Shown piece by piece: positions 1-8,527 of a stretch of 64,000 bases of DNA (positions are counted from its first letter, which is position 1; the number at the start of each line of letters is the position of its first letter). Under the pieces are notes generated by a model. It had not been told where the DNA came from and searched no databases. It was given only the letters and a program-made list of their open reading frames with translations. This DNA is from CAYLNL01 sp964385175 (lineage in GTDB: Bacteria; Bacteroidota; Bacteroidia; Flavobacteriales; Flavobacteriaceae). Made by a program: the position numbers and the translations under genes. The stretch lies in contig CAYLNL010000005.1 in the NCBI GenBank assembly GCA_964385175.1, positions 62,001 to 126,000 of the forward strand, written 5' to 3'.

Positions 1-342
1 CAATTTGCCATAAAAGATGATGTGGTATATGTTATTGAAGCCAATCCCAGGGCTTCCCGAACGGTTCCCTTCATTTCAAAAGCTTATAAAGAGCCGTATG
101 TAAACTACGCCACCCAAATTATGTTAGGAGAAAAGAAACTGAAGGATTTCCAATTTAACCCCCAGTTGGAAGGGTATGCCATTAAACAACCCGTTTTTTC
201 ATTTGATAAGTTCCCGGATGTAAATAAAAAATTAGGCCCCGAAATGAAAAGCACCGGGGAGGCTATTCTCTTTATAAAAAGCTTGCGGGACGATGCCTTT
301 TACAACCTGTACGCCCGCCGAAAGATGTATTTGAGTAAATAA
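1..342 (+). CDS. carB: Carbamoyl-phosphate synthase large subunit, C-terminal end (partial)
   Basis: This is the 3' end of the large subunit that makes carbamoyl phosphate for pyrimidine and arginine synthesis. The frame is open from base 1, so the gene starts outside the window. The visible 113 residues contain the second ATP-grasp signature (VIEANPRASRTVPF) and the conserved LGPEMKSTGE segment. The protein stops at ARRKMYLSK, shortly after that segment, and so lacks the C-terminal MGS-like allosteric domain of the E. coli enzyme. As I recall, flavobacterial CarB proteins end naturally in this way, so I read it as a normal stop and not a truncation. Confidence 0.93.
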   Translation, partial: QFAIKDDVVYVIEANPRASRTVPFISKAYKEPYVNYATQIMLGEKKLKDFQFNPQLEGYAIKQPVFSFDKFPDVNKKLGPEMKSTGEAILFIKSLRDDAFYNLYARRKMYLSK

Positions 343-764
343 CGTTCTCTATCAATGATTATGGAATGCTGGAATAGGTAATTCCGACAAGAATACCTAC
401 TCCAAAACGCTGACCGTTAATAATCTGCCATTTTCAACAAACCTGCTCCCGTTCCACCCCGGAAGAAGCTATCCAGAACGAGGCTGCCATTTTAAGTATG
501 AAGCATATAAGGAATGAAAAATCGCAATTTTACCTTAAAAGGAACTGAATTCGGACTTAGAAAATAAAAAATAGTGTGTCCTTTGCGTAATTCCGACAGC
601 TGTCGGAACATTGCGAACCTTGCGGTAAAATTATAGCCGCTAAGCACGCTAAGGAGGCGCAAGGTTCACAACGTATAAAAGCATAGCGCTCTTTGTTAAC
701 CACAACGTTCACCAAGAAGGCACGGAGCACACAGAGAATGGACAAAAGTGACTACCAACTAGTT
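343..764. other. Intergenic stretch with repeat-like sequence
   Basis: I see no gene here. About 500-745 holds degenerate runs of the type 'gctaagcacgctaagg' and 'accaagaaggcacgg', which resemble low-complexity intergenic repeats common in Bacteroidota. A perfect 18-bp palindrome sits at 591-608. A 62-codon open frame on the minus strand is a by-product of this repeat. Confidence 0.6.
591..608. repeat. Perfect 18-bp palindrome
   Basis: TTCCGACAGCTGTCGGAA reads identically on both strands. It lies in the repeat-like spacer between carB and the type IX cargo gene. The half-site ttccgac also occurs once at about 382-388. It is too far from any start codon to call an operator. Confidence 0.7.
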
Positions 765-793
765 AAAAAAGCCCCCTGAATGGTTCAGGAGGC
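765..793 (-). terminator. Rho-independent terminator of the type IX cargo gene
   Basis: On the minus strand a ten-base-pair stem GCCTCCTGAA / TTCAGGGGGC (one G-T pair) with loop CCA is followed by six T residues. It begins 28 bases after the stop codon of the 821-4375 gene, in the right orientation to end it and probably the upstream 4444-5766 gene as well. Confidence 0.85.
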
Positions 794-820
794 TGTATAA
801 AAGGCTGGTGAATGGTTTTG

Positions 821-3800
821 TTACTGCTTCATTATTTTTTTATTGATGGTTCTGCCACCTGGAAGTTCTACTTCAAGAATATAAATTCCTGCCGGTAGCG
901 ATGCAATATTCACACGACCCTGCAATACACTGCTGCCATCCAGGGTATCCGTAGTGCTGATGAGCCTCTTACCCTGCAGATCGTAGAGCGTTATCCTGGC
1001 CTTGCCTGCTTCACCGCTCACCAGCCTGAAGTTCACCTCATACTGTGTCGGGTTGGGATAGACCGTTAAGCCGGGTTCCGGCACAGTTAATTCTTCAACT
1101 ATTGGATCTTCCTCCGCAACTTCGGCTCCTTTGGTATTCTGGGTTTCTTCACTATTCTTGGCGCCGGTATTCTGCGCGGCGCTCAGCGCATTACAGTATG
1201 TATTCATCGCTGTATAGAACGGATCCCCGGGCTGGTCGTATTGGGTATGATACAGGTGGTAGTTCGTTCCAAAACCGGCATTATCCGAAAAATTATACCC
1301 GGGAAACCCGGTGTTTGCCTGGTTTTCAGCTTCCTGTATAAGCTGGCTCGGAGAACCTGTAGTACTGGTATTGTATTTAAAACCGGTATTCCCTTCAAAA
1401 TACTGATCACCGTTAGCAAATACACGACTTAGGTTTCTGGCTTTCAGATTGGTAAGGGTTAATGACCATACTTCATAAGATACTTTTATCCAACTATCAA
1501 GATAATCCTCGATAAGCAGATCGGTAGGGTTGACCAAAGCAGCAATGTTAGCATTTATTTGATCCCAGTCCACAAGATTACTGATTTCCATTCCCCCGGG
1601 AAGTGCCTTGCTGTTTGCTGCATTAAACAGGTTGGTATAGCTCTGCCCGGTAGCATTATGCTTTACTTTGCCGGTGACGTCCAGCGTTTGCACCTGGATA
1701 CTCAGGGCAAGAACATCCTCTATTTTTCCCATGGCTGTATTATTATAGGCAAAATAGGGCTTTTCCTTTATCTTAAGATACGCCTTGCCCTGCCCCGCTA
1801 TACCTTTTACAATACCTACGCCGAACTCCGGCTGTTTTAGCAGCGTAAAGTTACCCATAGGTCTGTTGTAAAGTGGTTTGGAACCCCGCGAGCCATTTAC
1901 ATACCACTCGGGAGCAGTATTGGAATTCAATCCTCCCGGGATGGCGATAAAATCTTCAGGAATAAGAGAGGTTTGAATAGTAAGTGTGCCTTTTAAAGCC
2001 AACTCCCCAAAAACAACTTGCGGTCGGGGTGGAGGTACTTGCATTACAATCTTCTGGTCATCTTGTTTTATTTTGTCTTTAATATTGTCGTAATATAATT
2101 TATTAGCATGCGCCAGGCGAAGTTCGGCTCCTCCCTGGTTTATTTGTGATACTCCTATTGCTATGGTAGCTATACCCTGTCCAACATTAGAAGCACCTTC
2201 TGAAAAGATACCTCCGCCCCCAGCTACTTGGGCAAGACCTTGCAAAATTCCAAACATTCCTTGGTAAATAGTCTGTTCTGCTATGGTCTCAGAAGCTTCC
2301 CACTCTATCTTGGCCTTTTCCTTTTCCCAGTCTTCAATGGTGGCCCCTGTGAGGGTGCCGGACACCTCGGTCTGGAAGTCTAATAAATCAAAGCTATTGT
2401 ACTGGTTCATGGTAATATCGCCCAGGGTATTGGCCAAATTCCCGAAGTTGTTGTCCATAACCCCCATAAGAAAGTTTTCCCGCTGGTTTTGCCAGTTGGC
2501 ATATTCCGGGGTACCGGCGGGGATACTACCGCCTTCCAGACGACCTATCATGGTCAGCGTACCTTGAGTAGTCTTATAAACCTGTAGGTTGAGTGTTGAT
2601 TCAAAAAAGGCAATACAGGGATCGTACTCCATCACAAAATCGGCAACATACCAGCTCCGCCCCGAAGCACTGTAGAAAGGCAGGGGTCTGCTATACTGGC
2701 TCTTCTCTACCTGGTCCAGTGAAGCAAACTGCTGCAGGCTGCCCCAAAGTTTGGGTACATAGCCCTGCTGATTGGTTGGTGTTCCACCCATAGCTGAAAG
2801 ACTCACCGTAAGCTGGTTGGCTTCGCCCTCATTATTGGTATAGACAAACACCCTGAGGGTCCCGCTCACCCTGTTGTAAAAAATAATATAGGGATGGGAA
2901 GGTGCCTGGGGGCGAATAGTGCCATTGGCATTGTAGCCCAGATTGGCCTTAATGAGTTCCCAGCCTTCGGTGCCGGCAAAATCTTCACCGCCTACATAGT
3001 TTCCTTGCAGGTCAAAACCGGCGGCGATTCCTGAGAACTCCGTACTGTTGTTATAAAAAGGACTGAAAACGTTAGCCGTTACGGTTCCTCCCTCTCCTAC
3101 ATAACGCACCGGCCATTGGGTTTGCTGCCAGTCAAAGGTATTGATAAAGGTACCTCCTTCATTATAAGGAAACAAAGCATGGGTGGAAACAAGCGTACTA
3201 CCGGTATCCGTACCGGTATCATTTTCAGAGTTGATCAGGTAGTTTTTGGTGGTATAAGCCAGCTCCACCTCGCCCTGAACAAGTTGTACCAGCATGCGAG
3301 CACTCTGGGTAACCGATCGGTTAAAGAACAACTCTGCAGGGGCCGCTCGTTCCAGTACATGCGTAACTCCGTTTTGGGTAACCACCAAGGCATTCTGTCC
3401 CTGAAAACCCAAGGTAAATGGCGTTCCCGTAACAAAACCGGTGGCCACCTCCCTGCCCAGCAAACCCGGGCTGTAAGGAAGGGGCTGCTCTCCGGAGAGA
3501 TAGACCAGGGAAATGACGTTATTTTGTACTTTAATTCCGATCTCCGGCCGGGCTTTTCGATATACTTCTTTGGTATAATGGTGATGAGTATAATCTATAA
3601 ACCCGATATAACCCTCGGTGTCCGGCGCTATGGTGATCTGAAAATCATCTTTTCCGAAGCCTTTTACAAAAAAGTTGGAGGAGACAAAGTTTTGCGGCAG
3701 AACGGGGTTGGTGATTTCCTGTGTTATCCGGGTCAGGTTATTTTGCGTATCAGTCTGTATCGTACCCAGAACGTTAGCGTTGTCTGTTTTTTCAAAGGCT

Positions 3801-4375
3801 ATGGGCCGGTAGTTCTGGCCCTGGATACCGGAATTGTGGATCCGGAAACGGGCATTGGCGCCAACAGTGAGAAAGTTACACTTGCAATCGGCATTGCCGT
3901 AACCGGCCGATAGCGCATGGGTGGTGATATATCCGATAGCTGCGATTCCCGCTGCGGCATCGGCATTGGTACGTGCTGTTCCCGTAGTGTACATCCTGAA
4001 GAACAACTTTGAGCTCTCCACCGTGGCATTGGTGGTCCATTGAATGCTGCCGTTGGAATTGATCTGCATGAGCTTCATGTCCTGGGAGGCGCTGTAGAGT
4101 TGGAAATAGTCGTAATAGACATTTTCCACCAGCCAAAAATAGAAGCCGGAATCAGAGGGTTCCAACGCAGTTGTGGACAGGCTTCCGTCCGGCTGCTCCT
4201 TCAGGTAGAACCCGCTGCCGTTATCTGCCTCGATCTGGTACAACCCCGTCACATAGGCCCCAAAGGGCAGAGCTGAGGGCGACAGGCTGCCAATCTGCTG
4301 GGCCGGAACAAGAAGTGGAAACCACAGTCCGACAAAGAGCAATAGCAATCCTTGTTTTATATTTTGTAATGTCAT
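821..4375 (-). CDS. Large secreted protein with type IX secretion sorting domain
   Basis: This 1184-residue protein is predicted to be exported and secreted or anchored at the surface. Residues 1-25 form a signal peptide (hydrophobic LLLLFVGLWFPLLVPA, then QQ). Residues 1103-1184 match a type A C-terminal sorting domain: VYPNPT start, ITLYDLQGKRL, LPAGIYILEV and a basic end INKKIMKQ. I do not recognise a catalytic domain in the middle. Residues about 700-770 are Gly/Ala-rich and helix-prone. Starts at ATG; 68 bp downstream of the VGIGT-repeat gene on the same strand, so the two may be co-transcribed, and a clear terminator follows. An adhesin or matrix role is a guess from architecture only. 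Confidence 0.85.
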   Translation of the reverse strand: MTLQNIKQGLLLLFVGLWFPLLVPAQQIGSLSPSALPFGAYVTGLYQIEADNGSGFYLKEQPDGSLSTTALEPSDSGFYFWLVENVYYDYFQLYSASQDMKLMQINSNGSIQWTTNATVESSKLFFRMYTTGTARTNADAAAGIAAIGYITTHALSAGYGNADCKCNFLTVGANARFRIHNSGIQGQNYRPIAFEKTDNANVLGTIQTDTQNNLTRITQEITNPVLPQNFVSSNFFVKGFGKDDFQITIAPDTEGYIGFIDYTHHHYTKEVYRKARPEIGIKVQNNVISLVYLSGEQPLPYSPGLLGREVATGFVTGTPFTLGFQGQNALVVTQNGVTHVLERAAPAELFFNRSVTQSARMLVQLVQGEVELAYTTKNYLINSENDTGTDTGSTLVSTHALFPYNEGGTFINTFDWQQTQWPVRYVGEGGTVTANVFSPFYNNSTEFSGIAAGFDLQGNYVGGEDFAGTEGWELIKANLGYNANGTIRPQAPSHPYIIFYNRVSGTLRVFVYTNNEGEANQLTVSLSAMGGTPTNQQGYVPKLWGSLQQFASLDQVEKSQYSRPLPFYSASGRSWYVADFVMEYDPCIAFFESTLNLQVYKTTQGTLTMIGRLEGGSIPAGTPEYANWQNQRENFLMGVMDNNFGNLANTLGDITMNQYNSFDLLDFQTEVSGTLTGATIEDWEKEKAKIEWEASETIAEQTIYQGMFGILQGLAQVAGGGGIFSEGASNVGQGIATIAIGVSQINQGGAELRLAHANKLYYDNIKDKIKQDDQKIVMQVPPPRPQVVFGELALKGTLTIQTSLIPEDFIAIPGGLNSNTAPEWYVNGSRGSKPLYNRPMGNFTLLKQPEFGVGIVKGIAGQGKAYLKIKEKPYFAYNNTAMGKIEDVLALSIQVQTLDVTGKVKHNATGQSYTNLFNAANSKALPGGMEISNLVDWDQINANIAALVNPTDLLIEDYLDSWIKVSYEVWSLTLTNLKARNLSRVFANGDQYFEGNTGFKYNTSTTGSPSQLIQEAENQANTGFPGYNFSDNAGFGTNYHLYHTQYDQPGDPFYTAMNTYCNALSAAQNTGAKNSEETQNTKGAEVAEEDPIVEELTVPEPGLTVYPNPTQYEVNFRLVSGEAGKARITLYDLQGKRLISTTDTLDGSSVLQGRVNIASLPAGIYILEVELPGGRTINKKIMKQ

Positions 4376-4443
4376 GATCGTATGATTAAAAAGTTAAACT
4401 ATTTTTATTGCATATAGCATTGTGATTTGTTAAAAAACAACGC

Positions 4444-5766
4444 TTAACGACCCTGATCCAATTTTTGTTTCAGCCTGGCGTTTTCCTGCTGTAAGGCTTT
4501 CAGTTCCTTTTCTATATGGATAAGGTGCAGGTAAATGGTCTCAATATTTTCAACGGACTCGGTTAGCACTTCGGGGATGTTAAGCCCTTTTTCCACTACT
4601 TCTTTTTCGGAAGGCATACCGGGCAGGCGGCTGTGCTGCGTTACATAGGCTTCCAGTTCGGACAACGGAGTGATCTTGTAATCTTTTGCAAATACATAGT
4701 CTGGAAAGCTGGCTGCGGAGCTTACAAACGAGGTGGCTTTTGCCGTACCGAAGATCTCTACCTTACCGTCTCCGTCAATACGCATTTGTAACGTCTTTAC
4801 ACTTCCATCTCCCTCCGTGTTGTAAAAAGCAAAGCCGCCTGTTCCCAAGCCTTTATGATTGATAAAATCCGTTTCTCCCGTACCACCGTTAAATGCGTTC
4901 CATCCTATGTAGGCGCCCTGAATTGGAGTTGACGGAGAGGCAGAACCACTGAAATGAGCTATACCCGACACATCCAAATTTGCATTAGGATTAGCAGTAC
5001 CAATGCCTACTTTACCGCTTCCGTCGATACGCATTTGTAGTGTCTTTACACTTCCATTTCCGTCTGTGTTGTAAAAAGCGAAACCGCCTGTTCCTGTGCC
5101 TTTATGGTTGATAAAATCCATTTCTCCCGCAGTGCCTGGGAATCCATTCCATCCTATGTAGGCGCCCTCAATTGGAGTTGACGGGGAGGCGGAACCACTG
5201 AAATGAGCTATACCCGACACATCCAAATTTGCATTAGGATTAGCAGTGCCAATGCCTACATTGCCATTTTCAGCAACTTTAAATCTACCACCGACTACCC
5301 CATTAGCATCTATTTCGAATCTCGCGTTACCACCCATTGAAAACCTCCCGCTTTCTAACCTCAGGGCGGCGTCATCTTCGGTAGGAGTATTAATTTGCAG
5401 TTTACCCCATTGTGGATTCGTTGTGCCAATACCTATATTGCCGTTAGCTTGGCTAATAAAAAACCGGTTGCCAGCACCGGCAGTACCATTTTCCTGCCAA
5501 ATACCAAGTCCTTCATTGTTATAAATCTTGAATTCAGAGGGGTTCGCTCCCGTATCCTCAATAAAAAGCCCTGTATTATCCCCTTCAATTTTAATTCCGT
5601 TATTAAAATTCCCGCCTGCAACATGTAAAAGTTGTTGAGGATCGGTAGTGCCAATGCCTACATTGCCATTATTATAATAAACTGCACTTCCATTGGATTG
5701 CCATTGGGCTAACACAGCCCCATACGTAAGTAATAATAGACTTAACGTTAAAATTTTTGTTTTCAT
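4444..5766 (-). CDS. Secreted VGIGT-repeat protein with C-terminal coiled coil
   Basis: This 440-residue protein starts with a clear signal peptide (cleavage near AVLA-QW). It carries repeated VGIGT-(T/A)-(D/N)P motifs (from residues 36, 111, 170 and 253), as in beta-structured fibre-like proteins of Bacteroidota. Residues 170-252 and 253-335 are a near-perfect 83-residue tandem duplication. The C-terminal part (FPDYVFAKDYKITPLSELEAY, then a heptad region to the end) matches the tail of a common Bacteroidota family of unknown function that is often named tail-fibre-like. I see no type IX sorting domain. A trimeric surface fibre is inferred, not shown. It probably forms a unit with the 1184-residue cargo gene downstream. 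Confidence 0.75.
   Translation of the reverse strand: MKTKILTLSLLLLTYGAVLAQWQSNGSAVYYNNGNVGIGTTDPQQLLHVAGGNFNNGIKIEGDNTGLFIEDTGANPSEFKIYNNEGLGIWQENGTAGAGNRFFISQANGNIGIGTTNPQWGKLQINTPTEDDAALRLESGRFSMGGNARFEIDANGVVGGRFKVAENGNVGIGTANPNANLDVSGIAHFSGSASPSTPIEGAYIGWNGFPGTAGEMDFINHKGTGTGGFAFYNTDGNGSVKTLQMRIDGSGKVGIGTANPNANLDVSGIAHFSGSASPSTPIQGAYIGWNAFNGGTGETDFINHKGLGTGGFAFYNTEGDGSVKTLQMRIDGDGKVEIFGTAKATSFVSSAASFPDYVFAKDYKITPLSELEAYVTQHSRLPGMPSEKEVVEKGLNIPEVLTESVENIETIYLHLIHIEKELKALQQENARLKQKLDQGR
4762..5259 (-). repeat. Two-copy 249-bp tandem repeat inside the VGIGT protein gene
   Basis: Copy 1 (5011-5259) and copy 2 (4762-5010) encode 83 residues each and are nearly identical in DNA. They differ mainly around the GWNGFPGTAGE versus GWNAFNGGTGE segment. 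The phase is kept, so copy-number change would give in-frame length variants. Confidence 0.9.
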
Positions 5767-6430
5767 GGTTGTAAAATTTTAATGGTTATTAATAAATTTT
5801 TAATTGTGCTTACACACATAGGCTCGTCAGCCTGGGTGTAGTAAGCGTGTTTTATTGTTGCAACACGGATAAAAAACACAGGCGTTTGGTTGGTAACAGG
5901 ACCGCCGTACAGTAAAATTTGTATAGTGCAGTTTGTTTTTTTAAAGAATATGTCAAAAAACATGTGTATGACCCATTACTACCAACGGCAGTGCTTTGTA
6001 TCCGAAGACAAAGATTCAAGTTAAAAAAAGGCTGCGCAAGAATAGCTGCTCCTGATTCGGGAAAAGGCGCCCTAAATTCCGGAATCTGTAGCAAAAAGTA
6101 GTGTAGAGGTGTATTTTTAAGGTGAGTTTGACATAAGAACGTTGTGTCAGTTCGAGACCTTACATAAAAATTTTTATGCGACTGGTGGTATTGACGTATG
6201 TAGATGGTCAGGTCGAGTGTTCCGCCCCAAGGCGGAATGTATCGAGACCTCAATATAAAAAGGCACTAAAAACCAATGTGTCAGAAAAATACCTCAATGG
6301 TAGTGCGCCGACTGAAAGGAGGAGTATATCGGGAACAGTTTACGTGTAAAAAAGCTTTCAGATTATAGAATACTTCTTGATACAAATCAAAATCGTACTT
6401 TAGACCGCGAGTTGGTATAACAGCATCCTT
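5767..6430. other. Intergenic region with REP-like inverted repeats
   Basis: No convincing gene lies in this 664-bp divergent spacer. It contains a 16-bp perfect palindrome CATAAAAATTTTTATG (6163-6178) and a hairpin within a GGTCGAG ... CGAGACC frame (6209-6250). A 133-codon minus-strand frame at 5852-6253 has no recognisable protein character. The promoters of the two flanking genes must lie here, but I find no clear TAnnTTTG box. Confidence 0.55.
6145..6252. repeat. REP-like palindromic element
   Basis: Two 'gtcagNtcgag' units point the same way. The second (6209-6252) encloses a perfect 7-bp stem TTCCGCC-CCAA-GGCGGAA at 6220-6237, flanked by ggtcgag and cgagacc. The first unit is followed by the 16-bp palindrome at 6163-6178. 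This layout resembles the flavobacterial 'tcgagacc' palindromes found between genes. Confidence 0.55.
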
Positions 6431-8167
6431 ATGAAGAAAAAATACCTTGGTCTTTTATGCAGTGTTTCCCTGCTCCCGCTCTATGGGCAGCAGCCGGGCG
6501 CTAAAACCGCCCCGCCGGACTCCCTGCTTCAACAAACCTACGAGGCGCTGGAACGTGGTTTTACTACCTTTAAAAATGAGCCTGCCCAAGCCCGTCCCTA
6601 TGCGGAAGCTTATTTAAAAAAAGGAATTGCGGATAAGGACATCATACGGCAGGCCGATGCGTATTATTTTTTATCGTTTATCCATAGCCATGCCCTTGCA
6701 GAACGCTATACGGACAGCATCCTCCTGCTTACCAAAACCCTGGATCACGAGACCTATCCCGCCCGGGCCTATGTACGCAAAGCGCTGGTGCTGGAGCGTA
6801 TGGGCAGGAAAAAAGAGGCGCTTAACGCCTTGCTGACGGCGTATGACCACGCAACGGCTACTGGCAACACCCTGCAAATGCTGGAGATACAATACCACCT
6901 GGGGCTGGTAAAAAACAGCCTGGAAGAGTACGGGGAGGCCCTGGACATCTTCCGCACCTATTCGCATATAGAAGGGGAGCGGTACAAAGCAGGTAAAAGC
7001 GTTGCGGATACCTACATCAGGGGCTTGTTTGCCCTGGGCGATGCCTATAACCGGAACGGCAAATACGATTCGGCGACCCTCATCAACAGAAAAGGGCTGG
7101 AACTTGCTCTACAGGAAAAGAACAGCTTGAAACCTGTCTATTTTACCTTTTCCATGGGGGTTACCGCCTATCTTGAAAAACGCTACGGCAGCAGCCTGGA
7201 CAGTCTCCGCAAAGCGCTGGCGGTTTTTAAAACCGGCGCCGACCGCGGCAATTTACTGATGTGCTATTTGTATATGGGCAAAGTTTACCGCGACCAGGGC
7301 CATGCAGACGAGGCGGTGCGTTATTTTAAAAAAACCGATTCCATGGTGGCAAAAACAGCATACATAGCTCCCGAAATAAGGAATGGCTACGAATCGTTGA
7401 TTGACCATTACCGGGAAACGAAGGATCTTACAAACCAGTTATACTACATAAATCGTTTATTAGCCGTGGACAGCCTGCTGTACAGCGATTATAAGTACCT
7501 GGAAAAAAATATGAATAAAAAATACACGACCCGGCAACTGAACCTGGAAAAAACAAAACTGGAAAATACTATCAAACGGCTTGAGAACGACCTCAAAAAC
7601 TGGATCGGTTCCTTAACCCTGCTGATTCTCCTCACCGGTGCTTTTACCTATTATTATTACAGGAGGCAACAACTGTACCGCAGCCGGTTCAACACTTTGT
7701 TGGACGGGAAAGCGCCGGATAAAAAACCGCCCCCGGCTAAAACCGGGGAAGCGACTGTAGAAGACCTGCATATTTCTGAAGCGGCATTCAATAACATTGC
7801 CGCAAAACTAAAAGAATTTATCGGGGAGAAGCGGTTTTTACAACACGATGTTTCCGTGAGCAACTGGGCAACGGCCATGGACAGCAATTCCAAGTATCTA
7901 TCCCGCTACATCAACCACCACGAGCAAAAAACCTTTACGGCCTATATTACAGACCTGCGGATAGCGTATGTGATAGAAGCCTTAAAAACCAATCCCGCCC
8001 TCAGGCGATATGCCATAACGGGACTTGCGGAAGAAATCGGGTTTAACAATGCCCAGTCTTTTTCCAAGGCTTTTTATAAAAAGACCGGGCTCTATCCTTC
8101 ATATTTTATAAGGCAACTTGAAAAAGAAGCGTTTAAAAGAAAAAACGCGCCTCCTGATACTACCTAA
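6431..8167 (+). CDS. Membrane-anchored TPR / AraC-type transcriptional regulator
   Basis: This 578-residue protein begins with a signal-like sequence (to about residue 20). It continues with helical tetratricopeptide-like repeats (about 30-350) and a coiled coil (about 365-390), then one membrane span at about 391-411 (WIGSLTLLILLTGAFTYYYY) followed by basic residues. It ends in an AraC-type helix-turn-helix domain (about 460-565; FTAYITDLRIAYVIEAL, GFNNAQSFSKAFYKKTG). This is a known Bacteroidota architecture in which a periplasmic or outer-leaflet sensor is tied to a cytoplasmic DNA-binding domain. Targets are unknown. The nearest candidates are the divergent secreted-protein genes at 821-5766 and the small peptide gene at 8528-8707. 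Confidence 0.85.
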   Translation: MKKKYLGLLCSVSLLPLYGQQPGAKTAPPDSLLQQTYEALERGFTTFKNEPAQARPYAEAYLKKGIADKDIIRQADAYYFLSFIHSHALAERYTDSILLLTKTLDHETYPARAYVRKALVLERMGRKKEALNALLTAYDHATATGNTLQMLEIQYHLGLVKNSLEEYGEALDIFRTYSHIEGERYKAGKSVADTYIRGLFALGDAYNRNGKYDSATLINRKGLELALQEKNSLKPVYFTFSMGVTAYLEKRYGSSLDSLRKALAVFKTGADRGNLLMCYLYMGKVYRDQGHADEAVRYFKKTDSMVAKTAYIAPEIRNGYESLIDHYRETKDLTNQLYYINRLLAVDSLLYSDYKYLEKNMNKKYTTRQLNLEKTKLENTIKRLENDLKNWIGSLTLLILLTGAFTYYYYRRQQLYRSRFNTLLDGKAPDKKPPPAKTGEATVEDLHISEAAFNNIAAKLKEFIGEKRFLQHDVSVSNWATAMDSNSKYLSRYINHHEQKTFTAYITDLRIAYVIEALKTNPALRRYAITGLAEEIGFNNAQSFSKAFYKKTGLYPSYFIRQLEKEAFKRKNAPPDTT

Positions 8168-8439
8168 TGAATGAAGCCATTTAAATTTTTTCAAAAATTC
8201 ATCCTGAGCAATGACGAAGGATTTGATACGACCCTGATTGCCATGCTCCCGGTTATATGGGTGTTTGTAAGATACCCTTTTCATAGTTATAACAACTTTG
8301 TGCACTTCGTGCTTTCTTAGTGCACTTTGTGGTTAGAAAATAGAAAACCACCAAGTCCACAAAGAATTTACACAAAGAACACGGAGGTTTTTTATTATTT
8401 TCTGAGCCCGAAACCAGGTTAAATTATTTCACTTACATG
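8168..8439. other. Intergenic repeat-like stretch
   Basis: I see no gene. About 8290-8395 holds direct and inverted 'cactttgtgg', 'accaccaagtccac' and 'cacaaagaacacgg' units, similar in style to the stretch at 500-745. GTGGTT (about 8328-8333) and AACCAC (about 8345-8350) form a small inverted repeat. Confidence 0.6.
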
Positions 8440-8473
8440 AAAAGACCACCCGAAAAAATAATCTCGGATGATC
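8440..8473 (-). terminator. Candidate terminator downstream of the RiPP-like peptide gene
   Basis: On the minus strand GATCATCCGA can pair over ten positions with TCGGGTGGTC (two G-U pairs), with a loop of about ten A/T bases, and TTTT follows. It starts 54 bases after the stop codon of the small peptide gene, which supports that gene being a transcribed unit. Confidence 0.55.
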
Positions 8474-8527
8474 TTCTCAACAATACAAAACGTACAATAA
8501 TTCAAGCCGTATTCCGGGGCGATGCGA

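Noticed and set aside
3116..3913. 265-codon plus-strand frame inside the type IX cargo gene
   Set aside because: Antisense to a well-supported gene with signal peptide and sorting domain; composition is that of a shadow frame.
4444..5766. Prophage tail fibre
   Set aside because: The VGIGT motif occurs in phage fibres, but there are no other phage genes, the protein has a signal peptide, and the C-terminal tail is that of a chromosomal Bacteroidota family.
5852..6253. 133-codon minus-strand frame
   Set aside because: Covers palindromes and spacer, has no family-like features and no promoter or ribosome-binding site.
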